Shown piece after piece: positions 1 to 8,835 of a DNA stretch of 64,000 nucleotides (positions are counted from its first letter, which is position 1; each line of letters opens with the position of its first letter). The DNA comes from CANLBN01 sp050633825 (GTDB lineage: Bacteria; Pseudomonadota; Gammaproteobacteria; Pseudomonadales; Cellvibrionaceae): the NCBI GenBank assembly GCA_050633825.1, contig JBOEHG010000040.1:1-64000 (forward strand). The letters run 5' to 3'. A program made the position numbers and the translations under genes. The notes under the pieces were generated by a model. The model saw only the letters and a program-made list of their open reading frames with translations, was not told the origin of the DNA and did not search any database.

Positions 1-1430
1 GCCCAGATATCTGGCAACGATTGAAAAACACTGAAATTGCCGTAATAAATATCAGCTAATTCTTCACCTAAATTTTCTAATTCTTGTGGAATTCTTTCAA
101 GCTGTGGCAATTGATTAACAATTTTTTGCATAATGACTAGAAAAATATTTTCACCCAACGCTCGCTCACGCAAGGCTACTTGCCCACGACGAAAGAGTTC
201 TCGGAGTTCATCACGATAATATATTGCATCATTATAAGCTTCTTGTAGCTTATTTAACTGAATACCTTCGGCAACATTCAGTAAATTAATTACAATTTCA
301 TGCATTGTATTAGGTAGGTTTTCGGGTAATGGTCGCGGATCAAAATGACTCACATCCAAAATATTAAATAATAGTATGGATGAATAGGCAATCGTTGATC
401 GCCCCGATTCCGTAATAATAACAGGGTGTGGAATATCCAGAGGGTCAAGGGCTTCCATAATAGATTCAACCACATCGGTGCAATATTCACTGAGCTGGTA
501 ATTCATACTGTGCTTACCGCTACTACTGCTACCATCGTAATCGACCGCTAGGCCGCCACCCAAATCCATATATTGGAGTGGAACACCTTCTTTTACTAGC
601 TCAACATAGTAGCGACAGGCCTCTATCATGCCGCTGCGAATATTGCGGATATTAGGAATTTGTGAGCCGAGATGAAAGTGCATTAATTGTAAGCAATCTA
701 ACATTTCAGCCTGTTTTAATTGCTCGATTAAATCCATCAATTGAATGGTATTAAGACCAAAAATACTTCGGTCGCCACTGTCTTCACTCCAATGACCATC
801 AACCTTCGATGCAAGTTTTAAACGTACACCTAATTTAGGCTTCACCCCCAAAGCTTGACTACGCTGGATAATAATTGGTAATTCTGATGGCGTTTCAATA
901 ACAAAAAAACAATTCACACCAAGTTTTATTGCATGTAAACCCAGATCAATAAATTCAGCATCTTTATAGCCATTACAGATAATATAAGCATCATTATCAC
1001 CAATATGTGAAAGAGCAATAATCAACTCGGCTTTACTGCCAGCTTCTAAACCATGGTTATATTGGGCACCAAAATAACTGACTTCTTTAATAACATGATT
1101 TTGCTGGTTAACTTTTATTGGAAAGACGCCGCGATAAACATTCTGATAACCCGCATCACTAATGGCTGATGAAAATGCTTTATTCAGGCAAGTAATACGA
1201 TGATCGAGCAGATTCTCTATACGCAATAACACCGGCATATCAAAATCACGCTCACGCATAGCGGCAATCACGTCCACAAGAGAAACCTGAACACATTCAT
1301 TACCCATTGGGGCCGAAATGACCACCTCTCCTTTTTCAGATATAGAGAAGTAATTGCCACTCCAGTTACGAATGCCGTATAACTCTTCAGCGTGCTGTTT
1401 TGTCCAGCTATTGACAGGGATACTTTTCAA
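1..1430 (-). CDS. speA: Biosynthetic arginine decarboxylase SpeA (partial, C-terminus outside window)
   Basis: PLP-dependent decarboxylation of arginine to agmatine, the first step of the agmatine route to putrescine. I translated the minus strand: about 476 of the usual 630-650 residues are present and the gene runs off the left edge. The N-terminal region has the family's YGIRNWSGNYF block, the PLP-lysine motif FPIKVNQQ (Lys about 106), HFHLGSQIPN, and the glycine-rich phosphate-binding DLGGGLAVDYDG. The start is inferred as TTG at 1430 (MKSIPVNSWTK), preceded by GGAG about 10 bases upstream; no ATG lies in frame near there. It lies downstream of nadA on the same strand, about 100 bp away. 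Confidence 0.93.
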   Translation of the reverse strand, partial: MKSIPVNSWTKQHAEELYGIRNWSGNYFSISEKGEVVISAPMGNECVQVSLVDVIAAMRERDFDMPVLLRIENLLDHRITCLNKAFSSAISDAGYQNVYRGVFPIKVNQQNHVIKEVSYFGAQYNHGLEAGSKAELIIALSHIGDNDAYIICNGYKDAEFIDLGLHAIKLGVNCFFVIETPSELPIIIQRSQALGVKPKLGVRLKLASKVDGHWSEDSGDRSIFGLNTIQLMDLIEQLKQAEMLDCLQLMHFHLGSQIPNIRNIRSGMIEACRYYVELVKEGVPLQYMDLGGGLAVDYDGSSSSGKHSMNYQLSEYCTDVVESIMEALDPLDIPHPVIITESGRSTIAYSSILLFNILDVSHFDPRPLPENLPNTMHEIVINLLNVAEGIQLNKLQEAYNDAIYYRDELRELFRRGQVALRERALGENIFLVIMQKIVNQLPQLERIPQELENLGEELADIYYGNFSVFQSLPDIW

Positions 1431-1528
1431 CGAATAGAGGCTCCAATTTAAATATAATAATAGTCAAAAAGGAGCGCACTTTCCCACAAAATATTGCACT
1501 TGAAAAGTATTTTTTTAGATTGGGATAA

Positions 1529-2602
1529 CTATAATTCGGCCGCCTTAAAATCAAGCATCCGCTGCAATGGTTTCATTGCTTTTTTACCTAGTTCTGGATC
1601 GACAAAAATTTCATCTTTACCCGATTCTAATGCATGAATAATTTTTTCCAAATCATTCATGGCCATCCAAGGACAGTTCGCACAACTACGGCAGGTGGCA
1701 CCGCTACCTGCTGTGGGAGCGATAAGAAATTCTTTATCCGGATTTTTCTGCTGCATCTTATAAAAAATGCCTTCATCCGTTGCAACAATCAGTTGCTTAT
1801 TGGGTAAATCTTTAGAGGCGTTAATCAGCTGAGAGGTTGAGCCCACCACATCAGCGATCTCAATCACGGACTGAGGCGATTCTGGATGAACCAATACAGC
1901 AGCATCGGGGTAGACCGCTTTTAAATCCTCAATACCCTTAGCTTTAAACTCTTCATGAACAATACAAGCACCATCCCAAAGTAACATATCAGCACCCGTT
2001 TCTCGCTGAACATAATCACCTAAATGCTTATCTGGTGCCCAAATAATTTTTTTACCTTCACTATCGAGATAATCAACAACCTGTAAAGCAATACTGGATG
2101 TCACCACCCAATCTGCACGCGCTTTAACCGCAGCCGAGGTATTGGCATAGACCACGACTTCCCGGTCAGGATGTTGATCACAAAATGCAGAAAAGTCGTC
2201 GATAGGACAACCTAAATCCAGAGAACACGTTGCCTCCAGAGTCGGCATTAGAATACGTTTTTCCGGGGTGAGGATTTTAGCGGTTTCACCCATAAACTTA
2301 ACACCGGCAACGATAAGTGTATCGGCTGGGTGTTCATTACCGAAACGCGCCATTTCCAGTGAATCGGAGACGCAACCACCGGTTTCTTCGGCCAAGGCCT
2401 GAATAGCAGGGTCTGTGTAGTAATGAGCCACAATCGCAGCATTCTGTTCTTTCAACAGACGTTTGATTGTTGCTTTGTGCGCTGCTGCTTCTTCAGGGGA
2501 ATAATCCTGTTTTACAGCATTCACCAAGTGAGCATTGACTAACTCACGGGTTTTATCCATTTGTGGTGGAACCTGTTCGGTGCTTTTTTCAACAACGGAC
2601 AT
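1529..2602 (-). CDS. nadA: Quinolinate synthase NadA
   Basis: [4Fe-4S] enzyme condensing iminoaspartate and dihydroxyacetone phosphate to quinolinate in de novo NAD synthesis (cytoplasm). Family landmarks seen: AAIVAHYYTDPAIQ near the N-terminus, the three cluster cysteine contexts (LEATCSLDLGC, LLWDGACIVHEE, CRSCANCPWMAMN), and VVYANTSAAVKA. About 357 aa, normal for the long gammaproteobacterial form. Two in-frame ATGs exist (2611 and 2602). AAGAG abuts the first but sits 9 bases before the second, so I prefer 2602. A strong terminator separates it from the gene upstream, so it probably has its own promoter in 2612-2710. Confidence 0.95.
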   Translation of the reverse strand: MSVVEKSTEQVPPQMDKTRELVNAHLVNAVKQDYSPEEAAAHKATIKRLLKEQNAAIVAHYYTDPAIQALAEETGGCVSDSLEMARFGNEHPADTLIVAGVKFMGETAKILTPEKRILMPTLEATCSLDLGCPIDDFSAFCDQHPDREVVVYANTSAAVKARADWVVTSSIALQVVDYLDSEGKKIIWAPDKHLGDYVQRETGADMLLWDGACIVHEEFKAKGIEDLKAVYPDAAVLVHPESPQSVIEIADVVGSTSQLINASKDLPNKQLIVATDEGIFYKMQQKNPDKEFLIAPTAGSGATCRSCANCPWMAMNDLEKIIHALESGKDEIFVDPELGKKAMKPLQRMLDFKAAEL

Positions 2603-2712
2603 AAATGACATCTCTTATGTGGGACAGCCATTTTAACATAGAGACAGATAAGTACAGAAACCCCAAATTACTGAAGAACTGGAAGCTACAGAGGCAAGAT
2701 AACAAGACATTA

Positions 2713-2742
2713 AAAAAGGCCGCTATCTCTAGCGGCCTTTTT
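2713..2742 (-). terminator. Rho-independent terminator of the SGNH lipoprotein gene
   Basis: Perfect 13-bp stem (AAAAAGGCCGCTA / TAGCGGCCTTTTT) with loop TCTC. The A-tract on one side and T-tract on the other allow termination in both directions. On the minus strand it lies 20 bases after the stop of the 2762-4354 gene and before nadA. Confidence 0.9.
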
Positions 2743-2761
2743 CACTAATAGCCTTCATAAT

Positions 2762-4354
2762 TTAAGGGGAAAAATCAAAACCTGCTGGAAACTCGAAGAA
2801 GGTCTCTGTATAGGTCGCTGGGTCGGTTCTAGGCAGTTCTGCATTAAAGGCATCATTTAATGTATCAACAACAAGGTTGGAAACAATAGCATAGCCTCTA
2901 GCTGTAGGATGTACTCCATCTAAAGAAAAGGCTCCGCCAGTGCCAAAGACAGACGTTACTGTACCAGTACCGTAATTAAATCCATCACTATCAGCAACAT
3001 CTGCCAATAATGTCGAAACGTCAACATGAACTAAATTCGGGTTCGCATTTGCTGCTGCCAGAATAGTCGCATTATAAGCTTGTCGGGCTGCTTCAATTTC
3101 AGCTGCTTCTGCTTCCAATAATACCTCGTCATCGTTCAATGCCGAACCAACACCGGCAACTGTTGTGGGATCACCAGCAACTCTTTCCTGACCTACTGGA
3201 GCCGTCAATAAAATAAAATCATTTGGGGTTGTTTGACGCCATTGCAACAAAGCTGAAAGAGCACCATTAATTGCAGGTAAATCTGTTAGGCCTTCATCAA
3301 GAATAACCGCCGGATTAAAACCTGCAGAGAAGCTAATTTTGCGGCTGTCGGCTTCCACCTGAGAAAACACTGCAGCATTAGCAATTAAGCCAACAGCGGT
3401 ATCCAAACCATTGTTATATGCGGTATAAGCAAGGTTAGCCGCATCCGCTTGTGCCTGACTCATATAAATGATGTCGTAGCGAATAGCGGTAAAAAAAGGG
3501 ATACTGGTAATACTGGGTATATTAATTAATGCCCCTTGAACACTGTTTGTGCCACTAGCGGTTAAAGCACCAACAATTCCGTTGTAGGTATCTTCAAAGT
3601 TAACAGGAAAACTATTCGCCATATCATTTGCTGGCGGTGTAATAGGGTCAGAGCCATCACCACCGGTAGTGCCATACCCTAAAATATCGTTATTACCAAT
3701 CCATAAAGTAAAAAATGTCGGGCTCTGAGTAAGAGCATCTGACAACACCGTTGTTGTTGTAGAGCTGGCAAAATACACAAAGAAAGGGTTGGCGGTTGCA
3801 GGTGTCGTCAATAGCCCTGCGACATCACCATAGCTTGGAGCCGCTAAATGAAAGGACTTTGCGCCCGGAACACCTAAATTATTAAATGCACCGGTAAGTG
3901 GAATACCAATCTCGGTAGTCGGAGTACCCGATTGATTCGATGGTAAAAACTGCTGACTCACCGGACTACTAGGATCATAGTTAGGGTTTTCAACCAACAC
4001 CAGTCTAGTGGGCGCGGAAGAGATAGGGTTACCCATCAATAACAAACCACCAAGGTTATCTTTAGCCAAAGGCTGAGTAAACTCACCCCCGCCTACTTCT
4101 GCAAAAGCTTGAGACAAAATATTAGGCATTGAATCCAGTTGACCATCAAGGTAAAGCGATCGGTCTTTAAAACCAGCGGTGAGTGAATCGCCTAATGCAA
4201 CATAGCGTGTTACATCTAGATCACCAGCACTAAAGGTTTGGTTACCTACAGGATCATCAAAATCATTACTACCTACTCCTCCACTACCACAGGAAACAAG
4301 AATAAGCGTTGAAAAAACAGAGAGCGAAACATACTTTATTATTGAATTATTCAT
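2762..4354 (-). CDS. SGNH/GDSL-family hydrolase, outer-membrane lipoprotein
   Basis: Putative esterase/lipase of the SGNH superfamily. Block I is VALGDSLTAGF (catalytic Ser), block III is WIGNNDILGYG (Asn), and block V is DGVHPTARGY (Asp-x-x-His), so the catalytic set is intact. The preferred start gives a lipoprotein signal: MNNSIIKYV, a hydrophobic stretch, then lipobox LVSC with Cys about 22, followed by a Gly/Ser-rich linker. An ATG three codons upstream (4363) is equally possible; neither has a clear Shine-Dalgarno. The start lies just after the stop of the FadL-like gene (4365), so the two are probably translationally coupled. Together they suggest hydrolysis of a lipid or ester and uptake of the released fatty acid; that is inference. 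Confidence 0.85.
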   Translation of the reverse strand: MNNSIIKYVSLSVFSTLILVSCGSGGVGSNDFDDPVGNQTFSAGDLDVTRYVALGDSLTAGFKDRSLYLDGQLDSMPNILSQAFAEVGGGEFTQPLAKDNLGGLLLMGNPISSAPTRLVLVENPNYDPSSPVSQQFLPSNQSGTPTTEIGIPLTGAFNNLGVPGAKSFHLAAPSYGDVAGLLTTPATANPFFVYFASSTTTTVLSDALTQSPTFFTLWIGNNDILGYGTTGGDGSDPITPPANDMANSFPVNFEDTYNGIVGALTASGTNSVQGALINIPSITSIPFFTAIRYDIIYMSQAQADAANLAYTAYNNGLDTAVGLIANAAVFSQVEADSRKISFSAGFNPAVILDEGLTDLPAINGALSALLQWRQTTPNDFILLTAPVGQERVAGDPTTVAGVGSALNDDEVLLEAEAAEIEAARQAYNATILAAANANPNLVHVDVSTLLADVADSDGFNYGTGTVTSVFGTGGAFSLDGVHPTARGYAIVSNLVVDTLNDAFNAELPRTDPATYTETFFEFPAGFDFSP

Positions 4355-4364
4355 AGCGTTCATT

Positions 4365-5609
4365 CTAAAAATTGTAAGTGAGACCGAAACCAAGAGCATA
4401 AGCTCTAACCTTATAGGAACCTTCAAAAACACCTGCATCATTAAAATCGTAGGAGTTATCTTCCTCATCAAAATATAAATAGAGTGCTGAGAAATCCAGA
4501 GCTAATTTTTTAGATACTTTGTAAGTGATACCACCAGTAAAACCTAAAGAATCTGCTCTCGGGGTTTCTGGTGCAAAATACCCGTCACGAATAGGCGTCT
4601 GATCATAGTAAAAACCGGTACGAAACGTTAACTTATCCGATTTGGCATATTCCATTCCAAATCGATAGGTACTACTATTTTTATAATTACGTGGATTCAC
4701 ACTAACGGCACGATCTGGGTCAGTAACGCTATCGAATTCGAATGTTAAGTCTTCGTAAACATCCCAAAAGGTGTAATTATAATCAGCCGCTAATAATAAG
4801 CGGTCATTGACTTGATAGGTTAAACCTAAGGTCAACTCTGCTGGCAACGGTAGCTCAGCCGTATAACCGCCATCAACAAACACTGACTGAAAAGGACCGG
4901 GGACATCTCTAAAGTCGGCATCACCTTCTGACTTTACAATAATTTCAGAACGGTAATTAACACCGACGTTAACTTTTTCGGACACATCAAAGAACGCGCC
5001 TAAGTTAAAACCAAAATCAATAATATTCGAATCCTCTAGCTGAACATTGGATCGATTACCATTACTGTCTTGCAAGGAGGTATTGAGATTTCTGTTCAAT
5101 TCAACCGCACTGATAGTTACAATGGGGCCACCACCAATGCTGACTTTGTCATTAATTTTGTAAGCAATCGTTGGCTGCAAAAAAATCGACTGTAAATCAA
5201 TTTCATTAATTAAATGCGAACCAACCCAGTCCTTTTCCCACTCTACGACACTACCGTAAGGGGTGTAGAGACCAAAACCAAAACTCATTTTGTCTGAATA
5301 GCGCTTAGCTAAGTAGAAATTCACCGGCGTACCCAAGGGAGTATCAGTTTCAGCGGATGAACCTGTATCAACATTTTGGTAGCGGTTTTTTGTATCGATT
5401 AACGTCAGCCCCGACACTAGTTGAAAATCTTCTTTTAATTCTGTTAGAGCACCAGGATTAAAAAAGACAGCTTCTGCACTATTGGTCATAGCAACACCCG
5501 CGTGCCCCATACCTAATGCTTTTTGTCCTTGAACGGATACACGATAACCCCCGGAGTAAGCCAAGGGGGTCGCAACGATACAACACAAAGTAATGATGGC
5601 TTTTTTCAT
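4365..5609 (-). CDS. FadL/OmpP1-family outer-membrane long-chain fatty acid or hydrocarbon channel
   Basis: 414-aa outer-membrane beta-barrel of the FadL family. It has a Sec signal peptide (MKKAIITLCCIVATPLAYS), then a hatch-like N-terminus with GYRVSVQGQKALGMGHAG and the FadL landmark AVFFNPGAL. Alternating amphipathic strands end in an aromatic residue (GLTYNF). FadL proteins move hydrophobic substrates across the outer membrane. It is the first gene of a two-gene unit with the SGNH lipoprotein. Two palindromes upstream (5679-5692 and 5717-5732) look like operators. The substrate is not readable from sequence. Confidence 0.88.
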   Translation of the reverse strand: MKKAIITLCCIVATPLAYSGGYRVSVQGQKALGMGHAGVAMTNSAEAVFFNPGALTELKEDFQLVSGLTLIDTKNRYQNVDTGSSAETDTPLGTPVNFYLAKRYSDKMSFGFGLYTPYGSVVEWEKDWVGSHLINEIDLQSIFLQPTIAYKINDKVSIGGGPIVTISAVELNRNLNTSLQDSNGNRSNVQLEDSNIIDFGFNLGAFFDVSEKVNVGVNYRSEIIVKSEGDADFRDVPGPFQSVFVDGGYTAELPLPAELTLGLTYQVNDRLLLAADYNYTFWDVYEDLTFEFDSVTDPDRAVSVNPRNYKNSSTYRFGMEYAKSDKLTFRTGFYYDQTPIRDGYFAPETPRADSLGFTGGITYKVSKKLALDFSALYLYFDEEDNSYDFNDAGVFEGSYKVRAYALGFGLTYNF

Positions 5610-5678
5610 ATTTCGGCTTCTTTATTCTTTATTATCAAGCACCCCGTCTACGATTGACTCAGCAGCTGAACGGGACTT

Positions 5679-5692
5679 AGGTAGATCTACCT
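5679..5692. promoter_or_regulatory. Palindrome AGGTAGATCTACCT upstream of fadL-like gene
   Basis: Perfect 14-bp dyad about 70-83 bases upstream of the FadL-like start codon. It is compatible with a dimeric repressor site or with part of the promoter region. The binding protein is unknown. Confidence 0.4.
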
Positions 5693-5716
5693 CTGAAACA
5701 ACTTCATGCTAACATA

Positions 5717-5732
5717 GAGCGAGCGCTCGCTC
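5717..5732. promoter_or_regulatory. Palindromic operator GAGCGAGCGCTCGCTC, TetR-like
   Basis: Perfect 16-bp dyad, GC-rich in an AT-rich context, about 108-123 bases upstream of the FadL-like start. The GAGCG..CGCTC form resembles operators bound by TetR/AcrR-family repressors, which often control lipid uptake genes. No tetR gene is in the window, so the regulator would act in trans. Confidence 0.55.
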
Positions 5733-5968
5733 AAACAATTATTTTTAGCCTTTAGTCTAACAAAAAGAATACCTAATTGTGGCTATAGGCGCTATATAGC
5801 AACTACATTATGATGCAATCCTCTGAGTAGTCTATGCTTTAACTATTACGCTACAGACAGCGGTTTTACTGGAGAAAACGTACCTCAGCTATGGTCGATG
5901 TCTCACATACAACGGTAACCTGTCTTGGCTATACTACTCAGAGTGACAAAATCAGTAGGAGAAATACT

Positions 5969-6172
5969 TTGGAATGGTTTTTTGTTGATAACAAAACAAT
6001 TAGAGAAAAGAGTTCAGGTTATACCCTGCGCCTCGTAAAGGGAACTTGGGCTGATCCGGAAGAAATCCAACCGGAAGTCCCTAAAAATGCCAAAAATATT
6101 AGGCAAGCTGAATTACTGCGACGAGGCTTGGAGTTTGCCTTCGACAGAGAGACGGAAGCTAAACAAGCTTAA
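5969..6172 (+). CDS. Conserved-looking small protein of unknown function (67 aa)
   Basis: I do not recognise this family. The protein is small, charged and soluble, with a likely beta N-terminus (EWFFVDNKTIREK, then GYTLRLVKGTW) and a helical C-terminus (AELLRRGLEFAFDRE). An ATG at 5891 would give 93 aa, but it has only a distant GGAG. The TTG at 5969 is preceded by AGGAG at ideal spacing (AGGAGAAATACT-TTG) and starts exactly where the protein becomes well ordered, so TTG is preferred. No signal peptide or Cys motifs. The gene stands alone upstream of the heme cluster. Confidence 0.6.
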   Translation: MEWFFVDNKTIREKSSGYTLRLVKGTWADPEEIQPEVPKNAKNIRQAELLRRGLEFAFDRETEAKQA

Positions 6173-6539
6173 GGCCCTTCCCCCTCACCTCTATAAATAC
6201 CAACTCAAAAAGCTCACTCTAAAATCTAATACCATTACGCATATACTCCCATGCTTTCCTTAGGCATTTAAAAAGAGGCTGATCTCTTTTTTCTTTTTTT
6301 AAATGATAATGATTATCAATACTATTGACATTCAATCAAGTTAACACTACTATTCAACTCGGCTGGATCAGACACAGGCTGTTTTAGCGTCATTACCTCC
6401 CTGGGAATCTGTCTGAATTATATCCAGCTTCCAGCCCATTATCGATTTCAGGGAAATAGCGTTATCAATCATTTGATTATCATCTTAGGAATTAAATTAG
6501 ACCGAGTTTTTGCACTTTACTCAAATAGGCATTATTAAT
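6173..6539. other. Intergenic region with Fur-regulated promoter of hemP
   Basis: No gene seen in about 370 bp. It contains a perfect Fur-type box at 6304-6318, about 220 bases before hemP, so the hemP mRNA would have a long 5' leader. I see no convincing riboswitch or terminator fold by eye. Confidence 0.5.
6304..6318. promoter_or_regulatory. Fur box (perfect 7-1-7 TGATAATGATTATCA)
   Basis: TGATAAT-G-ATTATCA is a perfect 7-1-7 inverted repeat matching the classical Fur box. It precedes hemP and the hmuTUV genes, consistent with iron repression of heme uptake. Confidence 0.9.
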
Positions 6540-6707
6540 ATGAGCACCACTATAGATATGACTGAAAAATCATCGACCGATATTACCCCTCGTCGAGTGA
6601 AGTCCAGTGATTTACTAGCGGGTGATAAAACTATCATTATTGATCATGCCGGTTCTGAATATGAGTTGCGAATCACTCGTAGTCATAAATTAATTCTGAC
6701 AAAATGA
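6540..6707 (+). CDS. hemP: Hemin uptake protein HemP
   Basis: Small (55 aa) HemP-family protein found at the head of Fur-regulated heme uptake operons. The C-terminal half shows the family pattern: RRVKSSDLLAG, then an IIIDHAGSEYELRITR strand region, then the terminal KLILTK. HemP/HmuP homologues in other bacteria are needed for heme-receptor expression, possibly as regulators. The start is ATG at 6540 with AGG about 10 bases upstream; a TTG at 6510 in frame is less likely. The Fur box lies upstream and hmuT follows after about 160 bp. Confidence 0.88.
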   Translation: MSTTIDMTEKSSTDITPRRVKSSDLLAGDKTIIIDHAGSEYELRITRSHKLILTK

Positions 6708-6865
6708 TTTAAGCCTTTTAAGCCAAGCCATATACGGTACTTTTTATTTACACTATTAATTTATTTAGTAGTGAGTTACCTCAACCAGCCAGGCTATTTT
6801 TCTCAGTATTAATAGACTTTTCGAAGCAAAACTGGCTTTAGCGTTTGCGCTAATAGGTAACTAAT

Positions 6866-7780
6866 ATGAAACAACCATACTCCTTTATAGCGGTCATATT
6901 CACCCTTTTATTTATATCTCCAGCTCACCTTGTTTTTGCAGCAGATAAAACTGAACGTATAGCGGTTGCTGGTGGATCAATAACAGAGATTATTTATCGA
7001 TTAAACGAACAACACCGTATTGTTGGCGTTGATTCTACAAGTCAATTTCCCTCAGAAGCCAAACAGCACCCCTTATTGGGTTATGTCAGAAATGTTTCTG
7101 TCGAAGGGGTTTTATCCCTCAAACCTGATTTACTTATTGGTGAAAAGGATACTGGTCCAACGAAAATCCTTAACCAAATTAAAGCCGCCGGTATTAATAC
7201 TGTTATCATTGAAGAAGATGATACGCTTAGCGCAATCAATAAAAAAATTCGCTTAGTCTCTCAACTCTTACAGGTCGAAGCCAAAGGAGAGCTGCTGTTA
7301 GATGACATTCTTATCGATCTTTCAGCATTACAATATGCACGTAAAAAAATTAAAACCGCTCCTCGTGTTTTATTTTTACTAAGTGCCAGCAATGGCTCGC
7401 CTATTGCTGCTGGCAATACCACATCTGCTCACACAGCTATAGTAGAAGCGGGTGGTATTAATGTGTTAGCTCAATTCCAAGGCTGGGAAAAATTATCCCC
7501 CGAAGCAGCTTTTTCACTTAACCCTGATGTTATCGTTGTTATGAATCGAGGAGATAATATTTTAACTGAATTAAAGAATTTACCTCACTTCAAATACAGC
7601 AATGCGGTAAAGCACAATGCTGTCTTTACTATAGATGGCAATTACTTACTTGGCTTTGGTCCACGTACACCGCAGGCTATTGTTGAACTAGGCACAATGA
7701 TTCATCCTAATTTTCCATTACCCGAAGGCTACAAATTACGCTATCCCAATAATGCCGGCATCAATACAGCAGGTCACTGA
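6866..7780 (+). CDS. hmuT: Heme ABC transporter, periplasmic heme-binding protein HmuT/HutB
   Basis: 304-aa class-III periplasmic binding protein for heme, delivering it to the HmuUV importer. It has a Sec signal peptide (about residues 1-25, ending VFA-ADK), then the family blocks ERIAVAGGSITEIIYRL, VDSTSQFP, LLGYVRNVSVEGVLSLKPDLLIG and SPEAAFSLNPDVIVVM. The stop TGA overlaps the ATG of hmuU by one base, so translation is coupled. The start ATG is preceded by AGGT about 9 bases upstream. The gene cluster and Fur box support heme rather than vitamin B12. Confidence 0.92.
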   Translation: MKQPYSFIAVIFTLLFISPAHLVFAADKTERIAVAGGSITEIIYRLNEQHRIVGVDSTSQFPSEAKQHPLLGYVRNVSVEGVLSLKPDLLIGEKDTGPTKILNQIKAAGINTVIIEEDDTLSAINKKIRLVSQLLQVEAKGELLLDDILIDLSALQYARKKIKTAPRVLFLLSASNGSPIAAGNTTSAHTAIVEAGGINVLAQFQGWEKLSPEAAFSLNPDVIVVMNRGDNILTELKNLPHFKYSNAVKHNAVFTIDGNYLLGFGPRTPQAIVELGTMIHPNFPLPEGYKLRYPNNAGINTAGH

Positions 7781-8832
7781 TGCTTAATTTACTGACAACC
7801 CTAATACAAGGGCACAATAAACAAAGCTTATCTATCCCCGTTAATGTTTTATTATTAATCCTAGTAAGTACTGCTGCACTAATGACAGGTGCAGTATCTA
7901 TATCATTGATTGATATTTTTTCTAGCGCAATCACGACAGGCCCATCGCTTGCAACAACAGTATTAGTTGAAATCAGGCTGCCGAGAATCATTTTATCTAT
8001 TTTTGTCGGTGCTGGCTTAGGTGCCTGTGGCGCAGCAATGCAGGCACTTTTTCGTAACCCTTTAGCTGATCCGGGCTTAATTGGCGTCGCGGGTGGTGGC
8101 GCACTTGGTGCTGTAATCATTATCGTATTAGGTAATTCATTTTTCGAAAGCTTCACCCAGACTATTGGCATTTATGCTTTGCCAATGGGCGCAATGCTGG
8201 GCTGCTTAAGTGTGTGTGCCATTATTTATCGCCTCAGTCAACGCCAAGGTGAATTTACTATTATGACATTACTTCTAGCGGGCATTGCTGTTAATGCCAT
8301 TGTGGGTTCTGTTATTGGCTTACTCACATTAATTAGCGACGACAGCGAATTAAGAGAATTGACTTTTTGGACGATGGGTAACTTAGGTGGCAACCATTGG
8401 AAACTTACTTTACCCGTATTATTCTGTATAGGGATAAGCCTCACTGGTATATTACGGCTGGCAAAACCACTTAATATTTATCTTTTAGGCGAGTCACAAG
8501 CGCATCATTTAGGCATACAAGTCACACAATTAAAAAAACGGCTTTTCTTTTTTACGGCACTCGCTGTAGGTGCGGCTGTCTCTATTAGTGGCATGATTGG
8601 TTTTATCGGTTTTGTTGTCCCTCATATAGTTCGGTTGATCATAGGGCCCGACCATCGCTTTTTATTACCCGCAAGCATGTTACTTGGGGCTAGCTTACTG
8701 ACGTTTGCAGATATTATTGCACGGGTCGCTATTATTCCTGCTGAATTACCTATTGGCTTAATTACCAGTGCCATCGGTGGCCCCTTCTTTCTTTTTGTAC
8801 TTTATAAACAAACATCTTCTCTATCGGTTTAA
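7780..8832 (+). CDS. hmuU: Heme ABC transporter permease HmuU/HutC (FecCD family)
   Basis: 350-aa inner-membrane permease of the FecCD/BtuC family, with about ten hydrophobic segments. Diagnostic blocks: VLVEIRLPRIILSIFVGAGLG, the GAAMQALFRNPLADPGLIGVAGGGALGA region, and the cytoplasmic coupling and exit segments SISGMIGFIGFVVPHIVRL and LPIGLITSAIGGPFFLFVL. It is the middle gene of hmuTUV, with a 1-base overlap upstream and 3 bases to hmuV. Confidence 0.93.
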   Translation: MLNLLTTLIQGHNKQSLSIPVNVLLLILVSTAALMTGAVSISLIDIFSSAITTGPSLATTVLVEIRLPRIILSIFVGAGLGACGAAMQALFRNPLADPGLIGVAGGGALGAVIIIVLGNSFFESFTQTIGIYALPMGAMLGCLSVCAIIYRLSQRQGEFTIMTLLLAGIAVNAIVGSVIGLLTLISDDSELRELTFWTMGNLGGNHWKLTLPVLFCIGISLTGILRLAKPLNIYLLGESQAHHLGIQVTQLKKRLFFFTALAVGAAVSISGMIGFIGFVVPHIVRLIIGPDHRFLLPASMLLGASLLTFADIIARVAIIPAELPIGLITSAIGGPFFLFVLYKQTSSLSV

Positions 8833-8835
8833 ACC

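Larger units (their letters stand above)
5610..5968. other. Intergenic control region between divergent fadL-like and small-gene transcripts
   Basis: About 360 bp with no convincing gene. It holds two perfect palindromes in front of the FadL-like gene, listed separately. The rest is AT-rich and presumably carries promoters for both directions. A longer in-frame extension of the small plus-strand gene begins at 5891 but has poor initiation signals. Confidence 0.5.

Noticed and set aside
7761..8171. 136-residue minus-strand reading frame over hmuU
   Set aside because: Antisense shadow of the clear permease gene, low-complexity Ala/Pro/Ile pattern.
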